From: Acidobacteriaceae bacterium
Lineage (GTDB): Bacteria > Acidobacteriota > Terriglobia > Terriglobales > Acidobacteriaceae
DNA: 33,790 bases
Assembly: GCA_003139795.1 (NCBI GenBank)
Contig: PLGM01000119.1
Coordinates: forward strand, 13,921-47,710
Reading direction: 5' to 3'
Shown: piece after piece, positions 12,279-21,360 of the stretch
Numbering within the stretch: position 1 is the first letter of the stretch
Layout: the number at the start of each line of letters is the position of its first letter
Notes under the pieces: model-generated
What the model was told of the DNA's origin: nothing
The model's input: only the letters and a program-made list of their open reading frames with translations
The model's database searches: none
Made by a program: the position numbers and the translations under genes

Positions 12279-13988
12279 TTACTGCTTCAGAATCCAGGCT
12301 GCGATCTTGTCCAGGGCGACGGGAGACATAGTCTCTTCAATCTGCGCGTACTCGGAGGGTGAGCCGGTTTTGGCCGTTTGGAAGAGATGGTTCAAGCCTG
12401 GCAGTTCGTCCACTTCGACGTGCTTGTTGCCGGACTCCTCGAGCGCCTTGCGGATGGCGGGCAGGTTCTGCGCGGGCGGGACTTGCAGGTCCTTTTCGCC
12501 GCTGAGGGCCAGTACGGGGCAGGTGAGCTTGCGCAACGCGGTGGCCGAATCGTAAGTGAGGAAGTAGCGGAACCACGGCGAGGTGAGAGCCTTGGTCTGC
12601 GCGGCGATCTGGGCATCGGGCACTCCCTCCGCCGCGAGCTTTATGCCCAACAGTTTATTGAGCGCCGCGGGGTCCTTTTCGGTTTCCACCAGGGCGAGCG
12701 TCTCGCGTTCCTTTTCAGCGTCCTCGGCGGCTTTCTCCTTGGTCTCTCCGCCGGCTTCGGCGATCAGGCGGGCTTGCTCGACGATGATCTGGTCTCCGGG
12801 CACGCCGGAGCCGGCCATCAGGACGATGAACGCGACATCAGGGTCGGCGACGGCGGCCAAGGGCGCAATGATTCCGCCTTCGCTGTGTCCGATGAGGCCG
12901 ATTTTGTGGGGATCGACTTCGGGGCGGGACTTGAGGAAGGCGACGCCCGCTTCAGCGTCCGCGGCAAAGTCGGCGGTGGTGGCCGTGGCGTAGTCTCCGG
13001 TGGATTTGCCGACGCCGCGCTTGTCGGCACGGAGCACGACGATTCCCTTGCGGGTGAGGTAGTCGGAGAGAACCAGGAACGGCTTGTGGCCCATGAGACT
13101 TTCATCGCGGTCGTGCGGGCCGGAGCCAACGATCAGCAGAACCGCGGGAAACGGGCCTTTGCCGGGCGGAACGGTGAGCGTGGCCGCAAGCGTGTTCGCG
13201 GCCTTGTTGGTGTAAGTGATGTCCTCTTCACGATAGGGGTAGGGCTTGACCGGATTCTGGGGGCGGCGCAGCTCCAGTTCGGATTGGTCCTTGATGCGCT
13301 TGAGCGTGAGCGGCAGGGGCGAGCCCATTTGAGTAAATGTGCCCTCGATGGAACCGAGGTCCGCGGCGATCTTGCCTTCAAACACGGCGCCGAGCGCCTT
13401 GAGGTCGATGGTGAGCGAACTGCCGCTGCGTGTTACGGAGGTGGCGGGAAGCCACGCCGGGCTCTGGTCGGGGCTTTGCAACTGGGCGGTGAGGCCGTCC
13501 TGGGTGTTGACGATTTTGAAGACGATGCGCAGCTTGATGGCGCCGGTGTCCAGGCTGCCCAGCCAGGTGCCGTCGATGTCAGAGGGCGCGTCGGGTTTGG
13601 GCGCGGCCTGCGCTGGGGCGCCGCGCTTGAAGTTGAGTTCGAGCGGCTGGTCCTGCGTCCATGTGCCGGTAATCTCCGTAGCATCCTTGTTCATCGTGCC
13701 TTCGTAGACTCCGTTGTATGCGTTGATGGTGAGTGTCAATTTGGAATCCTTGAAGGAGACGGCGTTTGCCTGGGTGCCCATTTGGCCTTGGTCGGGGTTG
13801 TCCACGGTGGCGAAGAGGGCTCCGTCTTTCGCGGCGGCGATGTGCATGGCAATGTGGAGCTGGCGGCCTTCGACGGTGAGCACACCTTGCCAGTCGCCGG
13901 CGATTAGCGCTTGTGCCCGGCAGAGCGGCGCGAGTGTTGCGGCGATGAGGGCCATGAGTGCGAGTTTGATGACGATGTTCTGTTTCAT
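12279..13988 (-). CDS. Secreted alpha/beta hydrolase (S9/S33-like peptidase or esterase)
   Basis: Signal-peptide-like N-terminus, VGSGPHDRD, GLIGHSEGG nucleophile elbow, LSGEKDLQVP acid region, LNHLFQ histidine. Start taken at MKQNIVIKLALMA. Confidence 0.85.
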   Translation of the reverse strand: MKQNIVIKLALMALIAATLAPLCRAQALIAGDWQGVLTVEGRQLHIAMHIAAAKDGALFATVDNPDQGQMGTQANAVSFKDSKLTLTINAYNGVYEGTMNKDATEITGTWTQDQPLELNFKRGAPAQAAPKPDAPSDIDGTWLGSLDTGAIKLRIVFKIVNTQDGLTAQLQSPDQSPAWLPATSVTRSGSSLTIDLKALGAVFEGKIAADLGSIEGTFTQMGSPLPLTLKRIKDQSELELRRPQNPVKPYPYREEDITYTNKAANTLAATLTVPPGKGPFPAVLLIVGSGPHDRDESLMGHKPFLVLSDYLTRKGIVVLRADKRGVGKSTGDYATATTADFAADAEAGVAFLKSRPEVDPHKIGLIGHSEGGIIAPLAAVADPDVAFIVLMAGSGVPGDQIIVEQARLIAEAGGETKEKAAEDAEKERETLALVETEKDPAALNKLLGIKLAAEGVPDAQIAAQTKALTSPWFRYFLTYDSATALRKLTCPVLALSGEKDLQVPPAQNLPAIRKALEESGNKHVEVDELPGLNHLFQTAKTGSPSEYAQIEETMSPVALDKIAAWILKQ

Positions 13989-14057
13989 GTTGCTCCTGAC
14001 TTGCATGAAGGACATTCGATGCACTTCGGTTTGTTCTCGAGTCGTAGACGGCGTGTC

Positions 14058-15962
14058 TTAACTCCAGGTGCGGATGCCGATAACTCCCCAATAAGCAAGG
14101 TACACAGTGGCGATCAGCAGCGCCGAAGTTACTGCAATCGAGAACCAGCGGACGAAGCGGCGTATCTCCTGTTTTCGCGCCAGCCACAATGCGACGGCGG
14201 CGGCCAAAGAAGCCACGGCAAAGAACAATGTGGTGACGGTGAGGCCAAATGAGTAAATGGTCAGGTTCCCCAGACGTGCAATTGCGTCGTTGCCAGACAG
14301 GATGACGAGGCCAACAAATGCGAGCAGGCTCAGCACGGCGATTAACGGCCACAGGCGGATGGCACGCTCGGCCGGGCGGCGGCGCCTTTTGATGAGGCCG
14401 CCGAACATCCAGAACGGCGCATACAGGAGGATCGAAACGGACGCCAGCGCGAACCAGGCAACAAGAACGATTTCAGCGATGGCAAACCAGGTGGGAATGT
14501 GCTTCAGCGTTCCGCCGATGAAGACAAATCGCCCCTCGGCATTGGGTGTGAGCAGCATAGCGGTCGCAATCGGCTCGGGATGATCCTTCTTGGGAAGGTA
14601 GCGGAACTGCTCGCCGCTGACGGGGACGAAGGGCTGGTCGATCTGGTTGAGGCTGGAGAGCAGCAGGTTTCCGCCGCCGAAGCGAACGCGCTGCAAGCCC
14701 AAGAGACGCTCGAGAAAATGGGCAAATTCGCTGCGCGGCGAGGCGGGCTCGTACCAGCCGGCATACTCCCGCGCATTGGCGGGCAGTTGGGCAGCGGCGG
14801 GCACGGGTTGCCTTTGCAGCGAGCGGGTCACGTAGGCGCGGATGGCGTCGCCGATCTTGCCGAAGGCATCGCCATTGCCGGCGTTGATGCTATAGAAGTA
14901 ACCCACGCCGCACTCGGGCATATATGACATATCGGTCAGTCCGCCGTCCATGCCGCCGTTGTGGCCGTGGTATACGAAGCCATCGTGGATGGATGTGTAA
15001 TTACTCAAACCGTATCCGGCTTTCAGTCCCTCCTGCGCCGCCCAGGTGCGGGTCGGGGTCTCGATGCGATCGATGTCGGCCGCGGGCACGACCTGCGTGC
15101 CGCCCACCGCGCCGCGATTGAGATAAAACTGGACATACGCCGCCATGTCTTTGGCGCTGGCGTTGATGGCGCCGGCGGGACGTTCGATGATGTTCCAGTA
15201 AAAATAGGGAGTTTTGCCGTCGGGGTGATAGAGGGTGGTCAACCGCGGCGAGGGCTGCTCGAAATAGGTGGCCGTCTTCATGCCGATGGGCAGGAAGAAG
15301 TTCTGCGTGACGTAATCTTCGAAGCGCTGGCCGGTGATCTTTTCAACGATATAGGCGGCCACCGAGGGTCCCGAGTTGCAATAGGACATGCGCGTTCCCG
15401 GCCGCCAGCGGGAGATGCGCGAATGTTTGTAATAATCGAGGCCTTGGCGCAGAGTCATGCCCTTGGCGTCCTTGACGTACTCGCGCAGGTGCATGTCATC
15501 CCAGCCGGTGGTGTGCTCCAGCAGGTCTACCACGCGCACCGGGTCAGTGGCTTCCCAGCGATTCTCAAACCAGATTTCGGACACGAGTTTGCGCACCGGG
15601 TCAAGAAGCGAAAGCTTGCCCTCATCGACCAGCTTGAGGATGGAGAGCGAGGCGAAGGCCTTGGAGGTGGAGCCGATGCGGAACAGGGTTTCGTCCGTGG
15701 TGGCGTGATTGGCAGCTACATCGGATTTGCCGAGGCCCGCGACCCATTCGGGGCCGTCGCGGTGGACGATGGCGACGGACATGCCCGGCGTGTGCGAGTC
15801 GGCGAGGATTTTCTCCAGTTGCTGGCGAAGCTCCGGGATGGACTGCGCGGGCTTGGGCGTTTCATCTTTCTTATTCTGAGAAAAGCCGGCAGCAGCCGTA
15901 AGCAAGAACACGAGCATAAGAATGACGGATTTGAGACCCTGGCAAAGCACTCTCTTCTTCAT
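14058..15962 (-). CDS. Beta-lactamase-fold serine hydrolase (class C/PBP-like) with C-terminal transmembrane segments
   Basis: SxxK motif GSTSKAF, YCN motif (MSYCNSG), HNG (YHGHNGGMDG), four hydrophobic C-terminal segments. Start taken at MKKRVLCQG. Confidence 0.87.
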   Translation of the reverse strand: MKKRVLCQGLKSVILMLVFLLTAAAGFSQNKKDETPKPAQSIPELRQQLEKILADSHTPGMSVAIVHRDGPEWVAGLGKSDVAANHATTDETLFRIGSTSKAFASLSILKLVDEGKLSLLDPVRKLVSEIWFENRWEATDPVRVVDLLEHTTGWDDMHLREYVKDAKGMTLRQGLDYYKHSRISRWRPGTRMSYCNSGPSVAAYIVEKITGQRFEDYVTQNFFLPIGMKTATYFEQPSPRLTTLYHPDGKTPYFYWNIIERPAGAINASAKDMAAYVQFYLNRGAVGGTQVVPAADIDRIETPTRTWAAQEGLKAGYGLSNYTSIHDGFVYHGHNGGMDGGLTDMSYMPECGVGYFYSINAGNGDAFGKIGDAIRAYVTRSLQRQPVPAAAQLPANAREYAGWYEPASPRSEFAHFLERLLGLQRVRFGGGNLLLSSLNQIDQPFVPVSGEQFRYLPKKDHPEPIATAMLLTPNAEGRFVFIGGTLKHIPTWFAIAEIVLVAWFALASVSILLYAPFWMFGGLIKRRRRPAERAIRLWPLIAVLSLLAFVGLVILSGNDAIARLGNLTIYSFGLTVTTLFFAVASLAAAVALWLARKQEIRRFVRWFSIAVTSALLIATVYLAYWGVIGIRTWS

Positions 15963-16025
15963 TCGCGATCCCCTAAAATGGCAGTTATCTTTCGCACGCG
16001 ATGGTAACACCTTCGCGGCGCCTCA

Positions 16026-16700
16026 TCACTCTCCTTTCCCGTTTGCAAGACCGTCTTCGAGTTCTCCGCGGCGTTCGAGCTGCTTGTAATAGACAAGGGA
16101 ATAGAGCACGGGAGCGAGGGCCGCCGCCAGCAGTGCGTATATTGGCCAGCTTATCAGGCCGAAAATCACGAGTACCAGCCCCACGAGGCCGCCGGCAACA
16201 AGCGTCTTGCCGGCAAAGCGGTGCGTAGCGTTCCAGACGCGCTCATTGGCAAGGGTCCACGGGGTCCTGACTCCGATATAGAAATTGCGGCGCACCTTGC
16301 CCATCAGGTTGCCGAGCAGGGCAATGAGCAGGCAGGCTCCGCCGATGATTGCGCGGCCCTCATCGATGGGGTGCCCAAAGGCCGACCAAAGCATCACCGC
16401 GCATAAATATGCGGACAGCGAGAACAGCATGAGCATGACCTGACGATAGGTGGACCGAAAAGCGTCGACCTGGAAGTTCCTTGGCGAGAGCCACGGCAGG
16501 AGCCAGGTGAGCATCATCATGGCGGCCATGGAGCCGGGGCCGATCAAAAAGATCTCCCACCTGGGGCCGTAACCGTCGGGCCGGCCGTGAAGGTTCCAAT
16601 GGATGGGTATGGTTTCAGGAAGGTGAGGCCAGGCAATCACGGTCGCCGCCAGGGCCGCAGCCGTCAGCAGGATTTCAAGCAGAAAAATTTTGCGCGTCAT
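16026..16700 (-). CDS. SdpI/YhfL-family membrane protein (DUF1648 + SdpI)
   Basis: LPETIPIHWNLHGRPDGYGPR N-terminal motif and NFYIGVRTPWTLANERVWNATHRFAGK SdpI signature. Confidence 0.9.
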   Translation of the reverse strand: MTRKIFLLEILLTAAALAATVIAWPHLPETIPIHWNLHGRPDGYGPRWEIFLIGPGSMAAMMMLTWLLPWLSPRNFQVDAFRSTYRQVMLMLFSLSAYLCAVMLWSAFGHPIDEGRAIIGGACLLIALLGNLMGKVRRNFYIGVRTPWTLANERVWNATHRFAGKTLVAGGLVGLVLVIFGLISWPIYALLAAALAPVLYSLVYYKQLERRGELEDGLANGKGE

Positions 16701-16987
16701 CGTTTTTTCGCTCCCTTCTTGTTGCCGTCGCCGATCAGGTCCATGGCCCAGGCCATCAGGTCCTGGACCACGGTGGTGTTGAGCGCGTACCAGATCTGCT
16801 GGCCTTCGCGGCGGCTGGTGACCAGGTCTGCTTCCTTCAACACGGTGAAATGGTGGGACATGGACGGCTTGGTCATATCGAACTTCTCCGCCAATGCCCC
16901 GGCGGTCATCTCGCCCCGGCGAAGCAGGGCGAGGATCTCGCGTCGGGTGGGATCGGCGAGGGCTTTGAAGGCTTCGTTGCTGCTCAT
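16697..16987 (-). CDS. ArsR-family transcriptional repressor (SdpR-like)
   Basis: ALADPTRREILALLRRGEMTAGALAEKFDMTKPSMSHHFTVLKEADLVTSRREGQQIWYALN; 4-bp overlap with sdpI-like gene. Confidence 0.93.
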   Translation of the reverse strand: MSSNEAFKALADPTRREILALLRRGEMTAGALAEKFDMTKPSMSHHFTVLKEADLVTSRREGQQIWYALNTTVVQDLMAWAMDLIGDGNKKGAKKR

Positions 16988-16992
16988 GATGG

Positions 16993-17030
16993 TCTTAGAT
17001 CGCTTTCTAATTAGATTACTGTCTAAATAT
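16993..17030 (-). promoter_or_regulatory. Putative ArsR/SdpR operator-promoter region
   Basis: Perfect palindrome TCTAATTAGA at 17006-17015 flanked by TTAGAT and TCTAA half-sites, AT-rich island just upstream of the ArsR start. Confidence 0.55.
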
Positions 17031-17290
17031 AATCATCGGACAAATTTTTGTCAAGAGGGAAAGACGGGGCCGGTTTGGGCGGGCGAGCGGCTCAATGGGC
17101 GCCGGATGGCCGGCCTGCAATTGGGCCGAAGGTTCAGAGTGTTGCTTCGTCCTGCTCCCTGTGGGGGTCCCCTGCATTGACCGAGGAAATGCGGGCCGTC
17201 GGGAAGGCGGGCGGATAAGGATGGGCATGGAGGGTTGCGGCGTGTGCCCTGTGCAACACTGGCTGGAGGGGCTTACAATTCGGAATTGAA

Positions 17291-17599
17291 ATGGCTAAAG
17301 CGAAGGAACGGATTTTCGAGGTTGCGTGCCCGGATTGCGGGGCAATGCTGAGGATTGACGGGGCGACGGGTCTGGTGGTGAGCCATACGCCGGCGCCGCG
17401 CAAGCGGATGTTCGAGGACCTGGAGACGGCGGCCAAGGCCATGCGCGAGCAGGATGAGCGCAAGGAGTCGATCTTCCGGCAGAGTGTGGACGCGGAGCGG
17501 AACAAGGCGGATCTGCTGGAAAAGAAGTTTGCCGATGCGCTGCGCAAGGCCAAGGACGCTCCCGAGGGCAAGCCGTTGCGGGATTTCGACCTGGACTGA
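17291..17599 (+). CDS. Small hypothetical protein with N-terminal CPDCG knuckle and coiled coil
   Basis: ORF MAKAKERIFEVACPDCGAMLRIDG...; plausible coding composition. Confidence 0.65.
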   Translation: MAKAKERIFEVACPDCGAMLRIDGATGLVVSHTPAPRKRMFEDLETAAKAMREQDERKESIFRQSVDAERNKADLLEKKFADALRKAKDAPEGKPLRDFDLD

Positions 17600-17761
17600 A
17601 GGGCATTCCTTCCGGGTCGAAAGCACGGACCTGCCGGGTGAGAATCTCAGCAGGCAACACGTGTTCTTTCTTAAACTTCCCACGGGCCGCCTGTTGGGTC
17701 ATAATGAATGGACCGTTGCCTTGACCCCGGCGTTGCGGCGCGGGACGAAAAAGGAGAGACC

Positions 17762-18097
17762 ATGGTGGTTGTACCGCTTCTTCAACCGGAAAACGAATCG
17801 AAGGCCGAGCGGCGTACCTGCGGGGCTGAATGCACGAATTGGGCTCGGATTGCGGCGGGCGGAAGTCTGCTGGTAGGGGGGGTGCTGCTGCTGACGGGCC
17901 GGCATCGCGCTGGTCTGGCCGTGGCTGCCACCGGCACGACGCTGGCGCTGCTCGACCAGCAGGAGGTGCTGCGCGCGTGGTGGGATGCTCTGCCGATCTA
18001 TATCGAAGACGCGCTGCATTTGCTCGACCGGGTGCAAGCGTCCGTGGAGGAGGTTTCCGCGCAGAGCGAAAGGCTGCATCGGGCTCTGTCGAGGTAG
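17762..18097 (+). CDS. Small hypothetical protein with one hydrophobic segment
   Basis: ATG 17762 preceded by AAGGAGAG; ARIAAGGSLLVGGVLLLTGRHRAGLAVAATGTTLALL. Confidence 0.6.
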   Translation: MVVVPLLQPENESKAERRTCGAECTNWARIAAGGSLLVGGVLLLTGRHRAGLAVAATGTTLALLDQQEVLRAWWDALPIYIEDALHLLDRVQASVEEVSAQSERLHRALSR

Positions 18098-18164
18098 GCG
18101 CTTAAGGAGTCTCCGATCAGGCTGCCGAAGGAAATGTTTGGTGGGTAGGAAGCATTCCCTCGGG

Positions 18165-18246
18165 GGCTAAAACCGCGCCCTTTCAGAGCAATGAGTTTTT
18201 CCGCGGCCTGTAAAACCGCGACCTGCCAGCCGCGCCCTTTCAAAAC
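18165..18246. repeat. Dispersed intergenic repeat copies 2 and 3
   Basis: GCTAAAACCGCGCCCTTTCAGAGCAATGAGTTTTTCCGC followed by CCTGCCAGCCGCGCCCTTTCAAAAC (18222-18246); matches 519-556. Confidence 0.75.
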
Positions 18247-18286
18247 GGTCCCTTTGCGGCATCCGTCCGACTTGTTCAGCGCTTCC

Positions 18287-18613
18287 TTAAATCCCCAGTT
18301 GTTTTCGGCCGGCCTGGCTGATGCGATGGGGGGACCACTTGGGCTCCCAGACCAGTTCGACCTCGACTTTGCTTATATCGGGGATGCCGGCGAGGCGGTT
18401 GTTTACCTGCTCGCAGATGAGGCCGCCGGCAGGGCACTGGGGGGTGGTCAGGGTCATGGTCACTTTAACCCACTGGCGCGGCCAGGCCGGTGTGGAGTCC
18501 GGGTCGGGGCCGGTCGAGACCGCGTAAATCAAGCCCAAATCCACGAGGTTCAGCTTCACTTCCGGGTCGAAGCAGTCGCGCAGCGCTGAGAGGATTTCGG
18601 CTTCGGAGAGCAT
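18287..18613 (-). CDS. MIP18/DUF59-family metal-sulfur cluster assembly factor
   Basis: ALRDCFDPEVKLNLVDLGLIYAV and TTPQCPAGGLICEQV motifs. Confidence 0.9.
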   Translation of the reverse strand: MLSEAEILSALRDCFDPEVKLNLVDLGLIYAVSTGPDPDSTPAWPRQWVKVTMTLTTPQCPAGGLICEQVNNRLAGIPDISKVEVELVWEPKWSPHRISQAGRKQLGI

Positions 18614-18616
18614 TTG

Positions 18617-19507
18617 TTAGTTTTTCCGCTCCACCAGGTAGCGGGCGACGGCTTTCAGGCCGTCGGCGCGCGCGCCGTAGGGCTCGAGAACGGCGAAGGC
18701 TTCTTCGATGAGGCGGGTGGCGTCGCGCTGGCTCTGCTCGATGCCGAAAACGGCCGGCCAGGTGGCTTTTTCGGTAGCCTCGTCTTTACCGGCTGTCTTG
18801 CCCAGGTGAGCCGAGTCCACGGTCAGATCGAGTACATCATCGACGATTTGAAAGGCCAGACCGGCCTTGCGGCCAAAGAGATCCAGGCGGGCAGCGTCGT
18901 CCGCGGTGGCTCCGGCGTAGACGCCGCCGGCGACGACGCTGACGCGGATCAGAGCGCCGGTCTTGGCGCGGTGGATGGCCTCGACCAGTTGCGGGGTGGG
19001 CTTGAGGTGCTCACTTTCGAGGTCCAGCACCTGGCCGCCGATCATGCCTTCGACGCTGCCGACGGCGTTGGCAATGAGGGCGATGATCTGGACGGTGGCC
19101 GCGGGCGTGGAGTCGAGGCCTGCGAGAACTTCAAAGGCGCGGGTCTGGAGGGCGTCGCCGGCCAGGATGGCGATGGCCTCGCCGAAGGCTACGTGGCAGG
19201 TGGGCTTGCCGCGGCGCAGGTCGTCGTTGTCGAGGGCGGGCAAGTCGTCGTGAATGAGCGAGTAGGTATGGAGCATTTCCAGAGCCGCACCCAGCCGCTC
19301 GATTCCAGGGGGCAGCGCGCCGGCGATGGTGACGGCGGCCTGGTAGGCCAGCAACGGGCGCAGGCGCTTGCCGCCGGCAAAGGTGGAGTGACGCATGGCG
19401 CCATGGATCGAGGCAGGGACGTCGTCAACGCGGGGCAGGAGTTCCTCCAGCGCCCGGTCGGTGAGCTGTGTGGCCTCTTTCCTCAGCGATTTCACATTGA
19501 CAGGCAT
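18617..19507 (-). CDS. Polyprenyl (farnesyl/geranylgeranyl) diphosphate synthase
   Basis: IHDDLPALDNDDLRRGKPT (first Asp-rich motif) and GLAFQIVDDVLD (second Asp-rich motif). Start taken at MPVNVKSLRKEA. Confidence 0.92.
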   Translation of the reverse strand: MPVNVKSLRKEATQLTDRALEELLPRVDDVPASIHGAMRHSTFAGGKRLRPLLAYQAAVTIAGALPPGIERLGAALEMLHTYSLIHDDLPALDNDDLRRGKPTCHVAFGEAIAILAGDALQTRAFEVLAGLDSTPAATVQIIALIANAVGSVEGMIGGQVLDLESEHLKPTPQLVEAIHRAKTGALIRVSVVAGGVYAGATADDAARLDLFGRKAGLAFQIVDDVLDLTVDSAHLGKTAGKDEATEKATWPAVFGIEQSQRDATRLIEEAFAVLEPYGARADGLKAVARYLVERKN

Positions 19508-19512
19508 TGCTC

Positions 19513-21360
19513 TCATGATAAACGAGGCCGCGCGAGCTTTCGCTCCAGAAACCACAGGACTGTGAGAAGCAGCAGGGCCAGAACGCTGAGCCAGCGTCCG
19601 GCAATTGCGTCGGAGGTGGTGGTCCAATCCACACGCAGGTCCACAGGACCCTCGGGCACGGGTACGGCCATGAGTCCGTCGTCGCGCTGGGGGAGTGGGC
19701 CGGCGGGGCGGCCATTCACGAGCACGCGCCAGGCCGGGTAAATACGCAGACGGAGGATCAGGTAGCCGGGATGCGGGGTGACGGCGACGATGTGGAGATG
19801 CTCGGGCGAGGCTTTACCGGGGTTGGCGGCAGCGGCAAAGGTGGCTTCGCAACTGCCCTGCTCGACCCACCAGTCGGGATTGGCTCCGGGAGTGTCCAGG
19901 ATGCCCAGTTCAGTATCGGGATCGGTGACCAGGCAGGCATCCGGAAGGCCGGTGGCGACCATGGTGTCGTCGGCGCCGACAGGGGCATATTCGTCGATTC
20001 CTTGAAAGCCGGCTCCGGTACGGTAGGCGTCCATCATGGGAGCAACGGCGTCCTCATGGTCGCAGGGCTGGAAGAAGAATTTGCCGGCAGTGGCCGTGGC
20101 CGCCAGAAAGACCGCCGCGCAGACGGCCACGACGGCAAAGCGCCGCCAGCGCGGGGCAGCGTTGCGGGGCCAGACGGCCGCGGCGAAGAAAATGGCCATC
20201 GGCGCCTCCAGCACCACCAGCCAGCGCCACGGAAACTGCAAAAAGCGGAGCTTGGGAAGCAGGTTCCACACCGGCAGCGAGATGGGGAACTGGAGAAGGA
20301 GAATCGCGACCGGGATCAGCGCCAGGGGAATCCACCAGCGGCGGGGCGCGGGCAGGGTTTTACGCATCCGGCTGATCAGCAGGCCTGCCAGGGCCACGGC
20401 GATCATGGTGACGGCAATGAGGGAGACACGCATCAGTTCAATGTCGTGCTCCTTCAGCAGCGGGTTGGCGTGCCGCGCGAAGAGAAAGCTGTTCTCGATC
20501 ATCTCGCCGGCGTCGCCGGTAGCCTGGCGGATATCGATCCAGCGCTGCTCCCAGACGGCGGGAAGCAGAAAAATCGCCGCCAGGCCGATTCCCATGACGG
20601 CGGCTACGGAGGCGCGGAAGATGGGGGCCCAGGATTTCGAAACAAGGGCGACGGCGAGGGCGACGGCGGCAAGCAGATAGCTGGCCATCACTCCCAGTGG
20701 GACGTTCGAGAACCAGGCGCCGGCTACAACAAGGGCGAGGAGTGTGGTGGAGCCGTCGAAGGCGCGTTTCCAGGCTGGAATGGGAGAAAGGTCGCCGGAC
20801 GGATGGCGGTTGCGCAGGCCGGGGTCCCCGCAGGCGGGTCTTCGTCTGTCGAGTAGGAGGATGAGTAGCAGCAGGAGCGGAATCCAGAAGCCGCCGGTCA
20901 TTTCGCCAAAGGCGCTTCGCTCGTAGGCGGTGAAGAGGGCATAGCCGGAGAACAGTGCTGCGCAGCCGGCCAGGGTTGCGGGGGCGTCGGCCAGCGCCGT
21001 GCGGGCGAGCGCGCGGGTGGCGAGTCCCGTGGCGGCCAGCAGCAGAAAGGTGAGGGCGATGGGGACGAGTTGCCAAGGCAGCACGAGCCCCATGGCGGCC
21101 CCCAGCATCCAGGTGAGCGGCGGATAAAAGATAAAACGCGGCTCGCCGGCGCCGAAGTTGGGACTGGGCGACCAGTGAGGATACGGAGTGAGGTGGCGCC
21201 AACTGTTCAGGCAATCGAGCCAGGAGACGAGATGGAAGTCGAAGTCGTGGCCGCAGGAGTTGCCGTGGATCAATTGCGGCGCGGTAGCCACGGCCGCGGC
21301 CAGCAGGATGAGGGCTGGGCCGGTGAATCGGCTCCAGCGGGCGGCAGGCGAGGCGTTCAT
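19513..21360 (-). CDS. Large multi-spanning membrane protein (6-pyruvoyl-tetrahydropterin synthase-related/YfhO-like)
   Basis: MNASPAARWSRFTGPALILLAAAVATAPQLIHGNSCGHDFDFHLVSWLDCLNSWR... multiple TM helices; ATGA overlap with the upstream acylase gene. Confidence 0.75.
   Translation of the reverse strand: MNASPAARWSRFTGPALILLAAAVATAPQLIHGNSCGHDFDFHLVSWLDCLNSWRHLTPYPHWSPSPNFGAGEPRFIFYPPLTWMLGAAMGLVLPWQLVPIALTFLLLAATGLATRALARTALADAPATLAGCAALFSGYALFTAYERSAFGEMTGGFWIPLLLLLILLLDRRRPACGDPGLRNRHPSGDLSPIPAWKRAFDGSTTLLALVVAGAWFSNVPLGVMASYLLAAVALAVALVSKSWAPIFRASVAAVMGIGLAAIFLLPAVWEQRWIDIRQATGDAGEMIENSFLFARHANPLLKEHDIELMRVSLIAVTMIAVALAGLLISRMRKTLPAPRRWWIPLALIPVAILLLQFPISLPVWNLLPKLRFLQFPWRWLVVLEAPMAIFFAAAVWPRNAAPRWRRFAVVAVCAAVFLAATATAGKFFFQPCDHEDAVAPMMDAYRTGAGFQGIDEYAPVGADDTMVATGLPDACLVTDPDTELGILDTPGANPDWWVEQGSCEATFAAAANPGKASPEHLHIVAVTPHPGYLILRLRIYPAWRVLVNGRPAGPLPQRDDGLMAVPVPEGPVDLRVDWTTTSDAIAGRWLSVLALLLLTVLWFLERKLARPRLS

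Noticed and set aside
12378-13907. 509-aa plus-strand ORF opposite the alpha/beta hydrolase
   Set aside because: Gly/Val/Ala/Arg-rich shadow ORF; the minus strand has a signal peptide and catalytic motifs.
14961-16007. 348-aa plus-strand ORF opposite the beta-lactamase-fold gene
   Set aside because: Shadow ORF with no recognisable domain.
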